Below are positions 17,214 to 26,310 of a stretch of 64,000 nucleotides of DNA, piece after piece. The DNA comes from an uncultured Dehalococcoidia bacterium (GTDB lineage: Bacteria; Chloroflexota; Dehalococcoidia; Lucifugimonadales; UBA3495), in NCBI GenBank assembly GCA_951812535.1, contig CATOSK010000008.1, positions 1-64,000 on the forward strand, read 5' to 3'. Under the pieces are notes generated by a model. The model saw nothing but the letters and a program-made list of their open reading frames with translations. It was not told the origin of the DNA and searched no databases. Both the position numbers and the translations under genes were made by a program. Numbering within the stretch: the first letter of the stretch is position 1; every line of letters begins with the position of its first letter.

Positions 17214-17736
17214 GTATCGAGCGTAGCAGATGGGAGGCCCGGCGGTCAGCAGGAAAGTGTCACCACCATTTTTTGGAAGGGTTGTCGATGCTGTTCTCCG
17301 GGTCGAATTGATGGCAGGGGATACCTAAAGATACCCGTCAAGACGACGGTGGGTGGGCACGGTGTTCTCGATGGCCAGGAACGGAAAGGACACCGACAGC
17401 CAGTTGGTGTAGCCTTTTCTGCCCGTAATATATTCCTTGTTCGCGTTTCCGGCGCCCTGACGCAACTCGGACCCACCATTCGGCAGGTGTGCCGCCCGGG
17501 ACTTGCTGACACCCAAGAATTCCGTGCGTGATCTGATTACCTCTGGCAATGTTAGTCGGGCACATTTGAGTTCCAATACCCGACACACTTTGAGGTGGGC
17601 CCGGATAACTGGACAGGTTGGCAGATCAGTGTCCGACTCCTGAACTGAGGGCAACGGTTGCCGTTGGCGTATATCATTGGTGCAGGGCACATCCTACCGT
17701 TCTCGTAAAGAGTCTTCCCGGAGTGAATGCTCGCCT
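17214..17736. other. Non-coding interval before the epimerase gene
   Basis: No supported gene. A 121-codon minus-strand frame here has no ribosome site or known motif. It probably contains the epimerase promoter, but no clear -35/-10 pair stands out. Confidence 0.4.
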
Positions 17737-18711
17737 ATGCTGAAGGTTCTCGTGACTGGGTGCGCCGGATTTATAGGGTCCCGGGTGACCCGACAGTTGT
17801 TGGACCTGGGCCACCTCGTCCTGGGAGTCGACAACCTCAACGACTACTACCATCCTCGCCTCAAGCAGTGGCGCCTCAACTCCCTGATCGCGAACCCCCG
17901 GTTTACTTTCCAGCTTGCCGACATCAACGATCCATCGGGTTTGCGCCGGGTGCTTGTCGGCGCCGTCCCTCCGGTGTCCGCAGTTTTCAACCTTGCAGCC
18001 TGGGCCGGTGTCCGGCGCAGCGTTGAAACTCCCCGCATCTACTACGAGACCAACCTCTTCGGGACTCTCAACCTTCTGGAGCTTTGCCGAGAGTTTCAAA
18101 TCAAGAGGTTCATGCTCGCTTCTACCTCCAGCGTCTACGGCGATGAGGTGGACGGTCCAGTGTCCGAGACCATCCCATCGAACCGCCCCCTGTCTCCCTA
18201 CGCCGCCTCGAAAGTCGCCGCCGAGACCCTGCTGTATTCCTACCATCACCTTTACGGGATGGATGCGATGGCTTTCCGGTTCTTCACAGTTTATGGCCCA
18301 GCGGGCCGCCCCGATATGAGCGTGTTTCGTTTCATCCGCGCGATCGCAGAGCGCGAACCCATAACCATCTATGGGGACGGCACGCAACGGAGGGATTTCA
18401 CCTACGTTGATGACGTGGCGAGGGGAGCGGTGGCAGCTCTGGAGTTCTCTGGCTTCGAGATCATCAACTTGGGAAACGACAATCCGGTGTCGGTAAATAC
18501 CCTCGTTTCACTAATCGAGTCGGCCCTGGGACGCCGTGCGGAAATCCGGTACGAACCCCGTCATTTGGCGGATCCGGTGCTAACCTGGGCAAATATCGAC
18601 CACGCCCGAAGAGTCCTGGGCTGGGCCCCCGAGGTTAGCCTGGAGGAGGGGATCAACCGCACCTGCGCCTGGTACCTGGAAAACAGGGATTGGGCACGGT
18701 CCATGACCTAA
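17737..18711 (+). CDS. NAD-dependent sugar-nucleotide epimerase (UDP-glucuronate 4-epimerase-like)
   Basis: A short-chain dehydrogenase-type epimerase of 324 residues. The Rossmann motif is VTGCAGFIGS at the start, the active-site Tyr/Lys is Y155 and K159 in SPYAASK, and the catalytic Ser/Thr sits in LASTSSVYG. FRFFTVYGPAGRPDM and the DNLNDYYHPRLK segment after strand 2 are hallmarks of UDP-glucuronate 4-epimerases and their kin. It would turn UDP-glucuronate into UDP-galacturonate for envelope polysaccharide; UDP-glucose dehydrogenase at 38.2 kb could supply the substrate (inference). Start chosen at ATG 17737, where the Rossmann strand begins. Monocistronic in view; downstream is a broken glycosyltransferase on the other strand. 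Confidence 0.87.
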   Translation: MLKVLVTGCAGFIGSRVTRQLLDLGHLVLGVDNLNDYYHPRLKQWRLNSLIANPRFTFQLADINDPSGLRRVLVGAVPPVSAVFNLAAWAGVRRSVETPRIYYETNLFGTLNLLELCREFQIKRFMLASTSSVYGDEVDGPVSETIPSNRPLSPYAASKVAAETLLYSYHHLYGMDAMAFRFFTVYGPAGRPDMSVFRFIRAIAEREPITIYGDGTQRRDFTYVDDVARGAVAALEFSGFEIINLGNDNPVSVNTLVSLIESALGRRAEIRYEPRHLADPVLTWANIDHARRVLGWAPEVSLEEGINRTCAWYLENRDWARSMT

Positions 18712-18749
18712 ACCGCATCTCCCCTGGGGGGAGGGATTGGTTTCTCCGG

Positions 18750-19570
18750 ATATCTTATTCTGAACAACACCTTCCACCCAGTTCGAGCGCATTGTCCGCC
18801 CGGTCTCCTTCCCGAACCACCAGGGCCGCCTACATCGCTCCCTATCCAAGGATAAGCCACGCCGGCGTCAACAGTCAGGCTTCCAGCGTTCCCGAGGTGT
18901 ATTGAGGTAACAGTAACACGACCGCTTGGAAGGCCAGGTGGGACGGAACCACGATGATGGTGACCTCGCCGCTCTGTGCCGCCTCCGCCAGCCCAACGGT
19001 GACCACCACGCCGTAAACGCCCGGAGCCGCCAGGCCAATGCGCAGGACTGTTCCGGCCCGCTCCAAGCCCAGCACCATCGGCGCCACCAGCAACGGCGGC
19101 GCCGTCATCAGGGTCCTCTCCGGGAACCACAACCCCATGATCGTGATGGCCACAAAAGTCGCGATCGGAACCAAAATGCCCACCAATCCCAGCACCAGGC
19201 GATGACGGCCATCGCGCCCCGCCAACCACGCCAGTCCGGGAGCAACCACCAGTAACGCTGGCGTCCATCAGACGATCCCGAACCGGCGGTCTACGAACAA
19301 CCCCCAAGCCGGTACACCCGGTCCCCCATGCTGACGTGCTTGGTCACAAGCTCCGCCGAGTTCAACCCGGCGTACACCACGTTCACGTTACGCGGTGTAA
19401 GGCTCTCGTAAACGGGCCGGTGGAACCAGGTGTACCCCACTGCCGACCCCCTGGACCAAGGATGAGAAACATCACCCGTCCGCGCCCGTCTACTCGCCAT
19501 AGGAAGTACGCTGCCACCAGTGGCGGGAGAGGAATGTACTTCACTCCCAGCCAGCACAGCGCGGATAACC
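18750..19570 (-). pseudogene. Broken paralogue of the GT-C membrane protein at 32.2-33.7 kb
   Basis: Minus-strand fragments line up in order with the intact protein at 32188-33663: LCWLGVKYIPLPPLVAAYFL (intact: MCWLGVKYAPLALLVSGYLL), VVYAGLNSAELVTKHV (VYAGWNTAEILGIHF), FVAITIMGLWFPERTL (VVAITMTGWWFPGRTL) and SGEVTIIVVPSHLAFQ. The pieces are in at least three frames, with TGA and TAG stops near the end. The N-terminal third is missing, replaced at about 19570 by an IS5 transposase fragment. So the window once held two such genes. Confidence 0.75.
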
Positions 19571-20212
19571 CGGCTCCACTGGAACCGCCTGCCCCGGGCA
19601 CTGAGGCACGACAGCGCCATCCACCGGACCTTCCAGCGCTGGGGGGCTTGGGTGCTGGAGCGCATCTGGTCAATGTTCATCGAGGAGTGCGCGGAACTGG
19701 GCGGGGTGGAGTGGGAGTGGCAGTCCGCCGACTACGCCCTGTGCGAAGCCGGTGTTGGGGGGGATTCGGTAGGCCGCAACCCCACGGACCGTGGCAAGGC
19801 GGGCAGCAAACGAAGCCTGCTGCTTGATGGCAACGGAGGGCCATTGAGCGTGGTGGCGGCGGGAGCTAGTGTTCACGACACCAAGCTGCTGTCCATGACC
19901 TGGGAGGGCGTGGTAGTGGCGCGTCCTGACAGTGGCGATGCCGGCGCCGGGATCCGCCATCTATGCCTGGACCAGCGATATGACAATCCAACGGGCCGGC
20001 AGGCCGTGGCGGCCCACAGCTGCCGGGGGCACATCCGGCGGATAGGAGAGGAGAAACTGGACGCCCGGGGAATGAAAGGCTATCGGCCCCGTCGGTCGGT
20101 GGTGGAGCGCACCCTGGCCTGGCGCTCCAAGTCCCGGGCGATCCTGGTGTGCTGCCACAAGGAGCCATCCAACTACATCGGCATGGTCCAATTGGCCTGC
20201 GCCCTCATCTAG
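19571..20212 (+). pseudogene. IS5-family transposase fragment, interrupted by IS701
   Basis: The frame gives the IS5 transposase from WNRLPRALRHDSAIHRTFQRW through LERIWSMFIEECAEL, DSVGRNPTDRGKAGSKRSLL, ASVHDTKLL and RRSVVERTLAWRSKSRAILV to GMVQLACALI. It then stops at TAG, which is part of the CTAG where the second IS701 element sits. After that element, the sequence TGCCGCCGCCAATGG reads CRRQWQPKLGDSS and a stop, a plausible original tail. The front of the gene (first catalytic Asp region) is missing. A second scrap of the same family is at 59.83-60.11 kb. Confidence 0.75.
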
Positions 20213-20272
20213 TACTACAACGACGTGTTTTTGTTAGGATAGTTGTCAAGATGATAGTGGGTGGTTTGGGTG

Positions 20273-21622
20273 ATGGATGGTGCGAGTTTCGAGCGGGTTT
20301 ACGACAACTTTCAGGACTTTCACGCCTTCTTCGCGGCCTCCTTCGGCCGCAAGCAGTGGCGTGAGCACAGCCGGAACTATCTTCAGGGGCTGCTGGTGCA
20401 GGCTGGGGAGCGGCGCAACGCCGAGAACCTGTCGGAATCGGTGGGCATCTCAGCCCGGGCGATGCAGCGTTTTCTGACCGAGGCCCGGTGGAACGATGAC
20501 GCGGTCATCGGTCGGCTGCAGGAATACCTGGCCCCCAGGCTGGCTCACCCCGAGGCGGTGTGGGTGTTGGACGGCAGCGACTTTCCCAAGCAGGGACGGA
20601 AGTCGGTGGGGGTAGCCCGGCAGTACTGCGGTAGGCTGGGGAAGGTGGCCAACTGCCAGGCGGGGATGTTCCTGGCCTATGTCAGCCCGCTGGGACGGGC
20701 ATTGGTGGACAAGGGGCTGTATCTGCCCGGGAGTTGGGTCTCCGACCAGGACCGGTGTGCGGCGGCGGGTGTGCCCGAGGAGCGGCGGAGCTACCGGTCG
20801 AAGACGGAGTTGGCCTTGGAACTGTTGGAGCGAGCCCTGGGGTTGGGCCACCTCAAGGCCGGATGGGTTGCCGGGGACGACGCCTTCGGGATGTCGCCGA
20901 CCTTTCGGGAGTCCCTGGCGGGCCTGGGGATGCGCTACGTGCTGGATGTTCCGGGCAGCACTCCGGCCTGGCCCTTGGACCCGGCCTGGACCAGTCCGGG
21001 GTCTCAGGGGTCCGGGCGCCCCCGCAAGCCCAGGCTCAGGGACGGGCAGCGTCGCACCATGGAGCAGCGCAGTGACGAGTTGCCGGATGAGGCCTGGCGG
21101 GAGATAACGGTGGCCCAGGGAAGCCAGGGTCCGCGGAGCTATATGTTCTGCACCCAGCGGGTGCGGGTAACCCGGAAGGGCCAGCCGGGCCAGGAGGCAT
21201 GGGCTGTCTACCGCCGGAACCTGGACGGCAGCGAGCCCCGCTACTACCTGTCCAACGCTGCCGAGGATACTCCCTTGGAGACCCTGGCCTATGTGGGCGG
21301 TTCCAGGTGGCCCATTGAAACGGAGTTCGAGACGGAAAAGGGCGACGTGGGGCTGGACGAATACGAGACCCGCAGTTGGGCCGGCTGGCATCACCACATA
21401 GCCATGTGCCTGCTGGGTGGAGCGTTCCTGCTGGGCCTGCAGCAGGCTTGGGGGGAAAAAGATGCCCCGCATCACCCGTCCCCAGGTGTACCGGGTGGTG
21501 CGGGAAATGCTGCCCCGGGAACGGTTCGGACCGGAGGAGTTGCTGCTGTGGCTGGAGGATACGCAGCTGCGCAACGAGCGGGCGCGCCGCTCCCACCAGA
21601 GACGCCGCTCCGCCCGCCGTGA
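20273..21622 (+). CDS. IS701-family DDE transposase, copy 2 (main frame)
   Basis: The DDE acids are seen in VWVLDGSDFPKQG, VAGDDAFG and ETEFETEKGDVGLDEYE. The N-terminus (FERVYDNFQDFHAFFAASF) is typical. Start taken as ATG 20273 (MDGASF); GTG starts slightly upstream are in the same frame. At the run of six G and five A (21450-21460) the sensible protein moves to the +1 frame, giving MPRITRPQVYRVVREMLPRE and a basic Arg-rich end at 21647. In the main frame the last 60 residues are low-quality Pro/Gly sequence. Copy 1 changes frame at the same point of the protein, also on a G/A run. Confidence 0.85.
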   Translation: MDGASFERVYDNFQDFHAFFAASFGRKQWREHSRNYLQGLLVQAGERRNAENLSESVGISARAMQRFLTEARWNDDAVIGRLQEYLAPRLAHPEAVWVLDGSDFPKQGRKSVGVARQYCGRLGKVANCQAGMFLAYVSPLGRALVDKGLYLPGSWVSDQDRCAAAGVPEERRSYRSKTELALELLERALGLGHLKAGWVAGDDAFGMSPTFRESLAGLGMRYVLDVPGSTPAWPLDPAWTSPGSQGSGRPRKPRLRDGQRRTMEQRSDELPDEAWREITVAQGSQGPRSYMFCTQRVRVTRKGQPGQEAWAVYRRNLDGSEPRYYLSNAAEDTPLETLAYVGGSRWPIETEFETEKGDVGLDEYETRSWAGWHHHIAMCLLGGAFLLGLQQAWGEKDAPHHPSPGVPGGAGNAAPGTVRTGGVAAVAGGYAAAQRAGAPLPPETPLRPP

Positions 21623-21647
21623 AGGCAGGATGGAGCCACCACCCTAA
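21450..21647 (+). other. C-terminal tail of IS701 transposase copy 2 in the +1 frame
   Basis: LGGKKMPRITRPQVYRVVRE continues to LLWLEDTQLRNERARRSHQR and an Arg-rich tail. An ATG at 21462 could start it separately, but there is no separate ribosome site beyond the G run. The tail is probably needed by the enzyme. Confidence 0.6.
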
Positions 21648-21705
21648 ATGCGTCGTTGTAGTACTAGTGCCGCCGCCAATGGCAACCCAAGCTTGGAGAT
21701 AGTTC

Positions 21706-24700
21706 CTAACTGAACAACTGCCGCGCCATTCCCAAGGGTACCCGCCACAGGTAAGCGGGTCCGATGAAGGACCGGCCCTTGCGACGGCGCCGGTAGTCGA
21801 TTGGGACTTCCCGCAACCTCATGCCCTTCTTGAGAAGGTCGAGAGTCAAGACCTGGGCGTAGTTGTAATCGTGGATGATTTCCGCGCGGTCCAGGGCGTG
21901 GCGCGAAAACGCGCGGAAACCGGTCTGCCCGTCGGAAATCGACCGTCCCGCCGCCAGCGAAAGCATGGCGGTGAAGAACATGTTGCCCATGCGTCTCAAG
22001 GGCGTCTGGTATTCCCGTGAACCCAGGTATCGGGAGCCAAGAACATAGTCCGCTCCCCCGCCCTCGATGGGTTCCAGCAGCCTGGGTATCTGCTCCGGCG
22101 GATACTCGCCGTCAGCGTCCAGATAGACCGCCGCCCGAACGTCCATCTCCCGCGCTGCCTCCAACCCGGTCCGCAGGGCAGCCCCCAGCCCCCGGTTGAC
22201 ACTGTGGCGGACCACCAGGTGGGCGCCGTTGGCCCTCGCCGCTTCCGCCGTCCCGTCGGTGGAACCGTCATCGACGACAATGACGCGGGTGTCGCCGAGG
22301 GATTCCCGGGGAATCCGGGACAGGGTTTCCGGCAGGTTCTCCACTTCGTTGTGGGCGGGAATGATCACGGCCAACGGCCTTGGCTCTGGAGACCGGTCCC
22401 CGACTCCCAGCACTTGTCCGGTGGACTGGGCTGGCGGAGGTAGTCCCAGGAAGTAGGCGATGGTCGGAGCGACATCCATCACCGACCGGGGTTCATCCAT
22501 TTCCCCGGCCAGTTCCACCCCCGCTCCCCAAAGGATGCGGGGCACGTAGATCTCGGGCGGACTCATGTGCCCGTGCCCGCCAATGCCAATTCCCTGCCCG
22601 TGGTCGGAAGTGATCAGTACCGTGGCGTTTTCCAGGTAGCCCCGCTCCCGGCACCAGTCCAGGAAACCCTCAATCTTCCGGTCGGTGTCCTCAATCTTGC
22701 CCAGGTACTCCGAGTTGTAGCTGCCCCGGGCGTGGCCCGTCTGGTCGACGCTCAGCAGTTGCATCGCCAGCAGGTCCGGGTCTTCCCGCTCCATCACCGC
22801 CTTGGCCCGCGCCACCAATGCGTCGTCAATTTCGTCGTTGTGCGTAACCGCCGTCACCGTTGCCACGTCCCCGTGGCCGAAGGCGTCCACCAGGTGGGCG
22901 ATCCCCACCAGCTTTCCGCTCCGGCCTTCGCTGCGTAGGGCGTCAAAGATGGACTCGCACTTCACCCCCAGGTTGGGAACGAAGTTGCTGCGCATCCCAT
23001 GGACCTTGGGCGCAGCCCCGGTGAACATGGAACTGAACCCGGTGACGGTGTGGGCCGGATACACCGTTGCGGTGTTGGTGTAGTCCGCCCCCTCCCGGCG
23101 GAGCCGGTCAATGCAGGGAGTGTCCGCTTCCAGCAGCCGGTCGGCCCGGCATCCGTCAATTACTATTGCGATGAACCGGCGGCACCGAGCGGCCCCCTGC
23201 CCGGAGACCAGGTGCGTCGGGGCCAGGGACGGAGGGGGCGGCCAGGTGAAAAGCCACTGGTGCACCAGGGCGGTCACCGCTCCGAGGACCAGCAGGAACA
23301 CCTCGATCCCAACGACCGTTTCCCATCCGGGACGGTGGACCATCAGCTGAAACGCCAGCACCAGGAGCAATGCCTTGGGGACCTGCTCCAGGAAATTGCC
23401 GCTGGTCGGGTCTGGGTTCTCCAGCACCAGCCGCCAGAAACGGGTGAAGTTGGTCCACCGGGTGCCGATGCGCAGGTGATAGTAGACCGTCCCCCACAGG
23501 AACACGGTGAACCCCAGGTAGAGCCCCAGGACCGCGGCGACGGCAGTCACCACCAGCCAACCCGTCAGGATTATGAATCCCCCAGCAAAAATCCCCAGCG
23601 CCCACCACAAGGTCCAGCGAAGCTTCAATGGATAGTCGAAACGGTAGAAGAGCAGGAACATGGGGACCAGGGCTACGGCAGCTATCCCGGCCCGCAGCCA
23701 GTAGCCGCCGTCGCTCAGGTGGGGCAGGCTCAACAGGGCCAGGATCCCAACCACAAACACGGGAGTGAAGGGTTTGCCCTCGTTGAACACGTTCCAAAGC
23801 CTGGCCGCGAAAACCTCGAACCGGGACGCCGCCTTGCTTCCGTCGCCGCTGCCCCTCAGCTTGTCCAGGGGATTGAGTTCGGCAATCCCGCGCACCGCGA
23901 AGGCGGAAAATACCAGCGCGACGGTGTAGGAGTAGGCGAATTTGAGGCTGTGGGTGAGGGTGGCGAGGGCCAGACCTTCGTTCCAGGGTATGCCGTAAGC
24001 AGCCAGTGCTCCGGTCATCACCGCTTCGTAGACTCCGATGCCTCCAGGAGTGAAGTGGAACACCTGGAACAGGATGGTGACCGCCGTGATGCCGATGGCG
24101 GCGGGGATGGAAATCTCCAACCCCAACGCGTGGGCGGCACCCAGCAGAACACACGATTCCACGCACCAGCTGGGCAGCGTCCAAACAACGCAGCGAACGA
24201 TACGTCCGGGCGAAACTTCATGAAGCTGGGAATGGATGGAGATGAAACGGGGACGCCAAGTCCCTGGAATGAAGGCCGGAGAGCGGCGCCAACGAATGAA
24301 CGTCAGCGCCGCCCCGGCCCCAGCCACCGCGACCGCCGGCAACACCAACCCCTGCGCCCACATCGCTCCGCCGGCGGGAAGGGGCAGGGTGAATGCAGCG
24401 ACGGCCGCGATTGCCAGCAGTGAAGCGAAGTCCGTGACCCTTGCCACGGCGGTGGTGGCCACCGCCTCTCCCAACGGTACGTTGTGCCGCCGGACCGCCA
24501 GGGGACGGACCCCTTCCCCCAGCTTGAGGGGAAGCAGATGATTCGCCAGGAGGGCCGCCTGCAGGGCCGTGAACAGAGGGAAGATTCCAACCCGGTGGGT
24601 CAGCAGGACCCGCCACGCCACGGCGCGCAGCAGGAACGCCATCGTGTACCCCATAGCCAGCCCAGCCACCAGCAAGGGCTGGCCGGCCAGGGCCCTTACC

Positions 24701-24858
24701 CCGGAACCCAAACGGTCCCAGTCAGCCAGGAAGGCTACCGCGAAAACCGCCCCGGAGGAAACCCCGACCCACAGGACAACTTTGAGAGCGGCCCGCAGGG
24801 GCGACGCTGGTCCCGGCTGGGAACCCATCCCGGGACGGATGAAGTCTATGCCCAGCAA
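21706..24858 (-). CDS. Triple fusion: flippase-like membrane domain, phosphodiesterase and glycosyltransferase 2
   Basis: A 1050-residue protein in three parts. Residues 25-330 are a lysylphosphatidylglycerol synthase TM-type (UPF0104) domain with many membrane helices (LLPLKLGEGVRPLAV, HFTPGGIGVYE). Residues 365-540 add more membrane helices. Residues 560-815 are an alkaline-phosphatase-fold phosphodiesterase: D568 in IVIDGCRAD, probable nucleophile T604 in YPAHTVTGFSS, D705/H709 in SVDQTGH, D752/H753 in TSDHGQG and H762/H764 in GGHGHM. Residues 828-1050 are a GT2 domain like dolichol-phosphate mannosyltransferase (AVIIPAHNEVENLP, VVDDGSTDGT, LDADGEYPP, FRAFSR). It could make, move and trim a lipid-linked sugar (inference). 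It stands alone, with the IS701 element 40 bases past its end. The frame is unbroken throughout, so this is a real fusion. Confidence 0.85.
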   Translation of the reverse strand: MLGIDFIRPGMGSQPGPASPLRAALKVVLWVGVSSGAVFAVAFLADWDRLGSGVRALAGQPLLVAGLAMGYTMAFLLRAVAWRVLLTHRVGIFPLFTALQAALLANHLLPLKLGEGVRPLAVRRHNVPLGEAVATTAVARVTDFASLLAIAAVAAFTLPLPAGGAMWAQGLVLPAVAVAGAGAALTFIRWRRSPAFIPGTWRPRFISIHSQLHEVSPGRIVRCVVWTLPSWCVESCVLLGAAHALGLEISIPAAIGITAVTILFQVFHFTPGGIGVYEAVMTGALAAYGIPWNEGLALATLTHSLKFAYSYTVALVFSAFAVRGIAELNPLDKLRGSGDGSKAASRFEVFAARLWNVFNEGKPFTPVFVVGILALLSLPHLSDGGYWLRAGIAAVALVPMFLLFYRFDYPLKLRWTLWWALGIFAGGFIILTGWLVVTAVAAVLGLYLGFTVFLWGTVYYHLRIGTRWTNFTRFWRLVLENPDPTSGNFLEQVPKALLLVLAFQLMVHRPGWETVVGIEVFLLVLGAVTALVHQWLFTWPPPPSLAPTHLVSGQGAARCRRFIAIVIDGCRADRLLEADTPCIDRLRREGADYTNTATVYPAHTVTGFSSMFTGAAPKVHGMRSNFVPNLGVKCESIFDALRSEGRSGKLVGIAHLVDAFGHGDVATVTAVTHNDEIDDALVARAKAVMEREDPDLLAMQLLSVDQTGHARGSYNSEYLGKIEDTDRKIEGFLDWCRERGYLENATVLITSDHGQGIGIGGHGHMSPPEIYVPRILWGAGVELAGEMDEPRSVMDVAPTIAYFLGLPPPAQSTGQVLGVGDRSPEPRPLAVIIPAHNEVENLPETLSRIPRESLGDTRVIVVDDGSTDGTAEAARANGAHLVVRHSVNRGLGAALRTGLEAAREMDVRAAVYLDADGEYPPEQIPRLLEPIEGGGADYVLGSRYLGSREYQTPLRRMGNMFFTAMLSLAAGRSISDGQTGFRAFSRHALDRAEIIHDYNYAQVLTLDLLKKGMRLREVPIDYRRRRKGRSFIGPAYLWRVPLGMARQLFS

Positions 24859-24985
24859 AACATGCCTGGCCCTAAAGCCCCCAAACTTGTCGGAACCTGC
24901 TCGACTGACGGTTCGTCAGCGGGGCCCAAGTACGGCTGACGACCTCCGGTGGAAAGATGGTCTTCATCGGAGATAGCCGCCGCCC

Positions 24986-25585
24986 CTAGCTGACAACCGC
25001 CGGGTCTTCCCGTTTGTGCCACTGGACAAACTGGGTCACCGGGGTCCTCCGGGAAAGAGGGTGTTCGTCGGGGTAGCCGATGAACAGGATGGTCACCAGG
25101 TCCCAGGCCGGGTCGGCACCCAGAAGCTCGGGGATGCCCTCCGCCCGGGTGATTCCTCCCGTTTCCCAGGTCACGGCGACCCCTTCGGAGACGCCGGCCA
25201 GAGCCATGTTCTGGATGGCGCAGCAGACGGCCGCGTAATTCTCCCTGGTGGCCGCCTCGTCCTGGCCGGGAACGCAGTAGACGTACATCAGGCAGGGAGC
25301 GTCGAGAATCTTGTCCCGCCCGGCGTCGGCCCGCCGCTCATCCCCGCCGCGGTCCAGCACGGTCTGCCGGGCCATTTCGGCCGCCACCCGGCGGACCGGT
25401 GAGTCCTGGTCCAGGACGAAGAAACGCCAGGGTTCGGTGAGCCGGTGGTTGGGGGCCCAGATCGCGGCGTCCAGCATCGTATCTATGGTGGACGCTGGAA
25501 CCGGACGGTCCTCGAACTTCCAGGCCATGCGGCGGCGATGGATGGCTTCGTAAACGCTGAGTCCCTTTGCTCCGTTGGCTGCCAT
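24986..25585 (-). CDS. Nitroreductase-family flavoprotein
   Basis: A 199-residue FMN-dependent enzyme of the nitroreductase superfamily. Recognisable parts are the N-terminal AIHRRRMAWKFEDRPV (FMN-phosphate binding Arg cluster), APNHRLTEPWRFFVL, the central NYAAVCCAIQNMALA helix and the C-terminal GYPDEHPLSRRTPV. ATG 25585 follows GAGGTAACC. These enzymes reduce nitro groups, quinones or dehydro-amino acids with NAD(P)H; the substrate cannot be told. The next gene upstream on this strand is the DUF151 protein, about 75 bases away, so they may share a transcript. Confidence 0.88.
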   Translation of the reverse strand: MAANGAKGLSVYEAIHRRRMAWKFEDRPVPASTIDTMLDAAIWAPNHRLTEPWRFFVLDQDSPVRRVAAEMARQTVLDRGGDERRADAGRDKILDAPCLMYVYCVPGQDEAATRENYAAVCCAIQNMALAGVSEGVAVTWETGGITRAEGIPELLGADPAWDLVTILFIGYPDEHPLSRRTPVTQFVQWHKREDPAVVS

Positions 25586-25660
25586 TGGTTACCTCGCTTT
25601 GTCTGATCAGGTTGGGGGTTGGGGGAGAATGACGGAGTGGGCCGGTCCGGGATGGACCTC

Positions 25661-26179
25661 CTAATCGTCTTGGTCGAATGAACCGGTAATGTCCAGGCCG
25701 TCGATCAGTTCACGGAAGGCCCTGGGAATCTCCCCATCGCCTCCATTGTGTCCTGTTTCGGGAGGCCCGCTCTCGACGGCCCTTAGTTTCCCGTTGGAAC
25801 GTACGAATTTTCCCTCCAGGAAGATGGGCAGGCCGAGGTGAATGGCCAACGACAGCGCCGCGGCCACATCCACCTTGGCGTCGACCAGACCCTGGGCTGT
25901 GTCCAAACGCAGGACGCAGGTCACGTCGCCGGCGTCGTCGAGCACATTCAGGATGATGTGGCTAACCTTGCCGCCCAGGGCTTCGGCTACCAAGACGGCC
26001 AGGTGGTGGTGGGCGCAGTGGTCGGTGCCCAGGCCCCGCATCTCCACGGCCAGTACTCGGGCTTGTTCCAGGGGCAAATGGACCATGTAGCCGACCCGCT
26101 CGTTCTTAAGGCGCAGGAGCAGCTCTCCTCGGACCCCGTCTTTGGATTTCCGGATGTGGTAAGGAACTACCGGAGTCAT
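25661..26179 (-). CDS. DUF151 / bifunctional nuclease (BFN) domain protein
   Basis: A 172-residue cytoplasmic protein with one BFN domain. The family's layout is visible: a first beta segment with LPLEQARVLAVEM, the HHHLAVLVAEALGGKVSHIIL helix and strand, then CVLRLDTAQGLVDAKVDVAAALSLAIHLGLPIFLEGKFV, the equivalent of the usual IDARPSDALALALR-type motif. Some family members have nuclease activity, others regulate stress. The ATG is preceded by AAGGAGA. A likely promoter with a palindrome in its spacer sits about 100 bases upstream. The last 40 residues are an acidic tail not part of the domain. Confidence 0.75.
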   Translation of the reverse strand: MTPVVPYHIRKSKDGVRGELLLRLKNERVGYMVHLPLEQARVLAVEMRGLGTDHCAHHHLAVLVAEALGGKVSHIILNVLDDAGDVTCVLRLDTAQGLVDAKVDVAAALSLAIHLGLPIFLEGKFVRSNGKLRAVESGPPETGHNGGDGEIPRAFRELIDGLDITGSFDQDD

Positions 26180-26281
26180 AGGTTCTCCTTTAATGGGCTT
26201 TCAGTACGGGGAGGCTCCCCGGTATCTCTCCAATAAACCAATTGGTTATCGTAGGAATACCCATTGCGTAATTTGCCACTT

Positions 26282-26310
26282 AGTAAAATGTATTGTGTAT
26301 ACATTGTCAA
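26282..26310 (-). promoter_or_regulatory. Minus-strand promoter with an inverted repeat in the spacer
   Basis: On the minus strand, TTGACA (26310-26305), a 17-base spacer and TTTACT (26287-26282). The spacer region carries AATGTA-N7-TACATT (26287-26305 on the plus strand), a likely operator. It would drive the DUF151 and nitroreductase genes. Confidence 0.5.

Larger units (their letters stand above)
20211..21665 (+). mobile_element. IS701-like insertion sequence, copy 2, nested in an IS5 gene
   Basis: Perfect 15-bp terminal inverted repeats, AGTACTACAACGACG at 20211-20225 and its complement at 21651-21665. CTAG flanks both sides (20209-20212 and 21664-21667), the expected target duplication. 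Size 1455 bp. It has landed near the 3' end of the IS5 transposase gene. The outer nine bases match copy 1 at the left end of the window, but the proteins differ clearly. Confidence 0.9.

Noticed and set aside
22999..24423. Long plus-strand frame of 474 codons across 23-24.4 kb
   Set aside because: It is the shadow of the GC-rich fusion-protein gene on the other strand, with low-complexity Pro/Gly/Gln composition.
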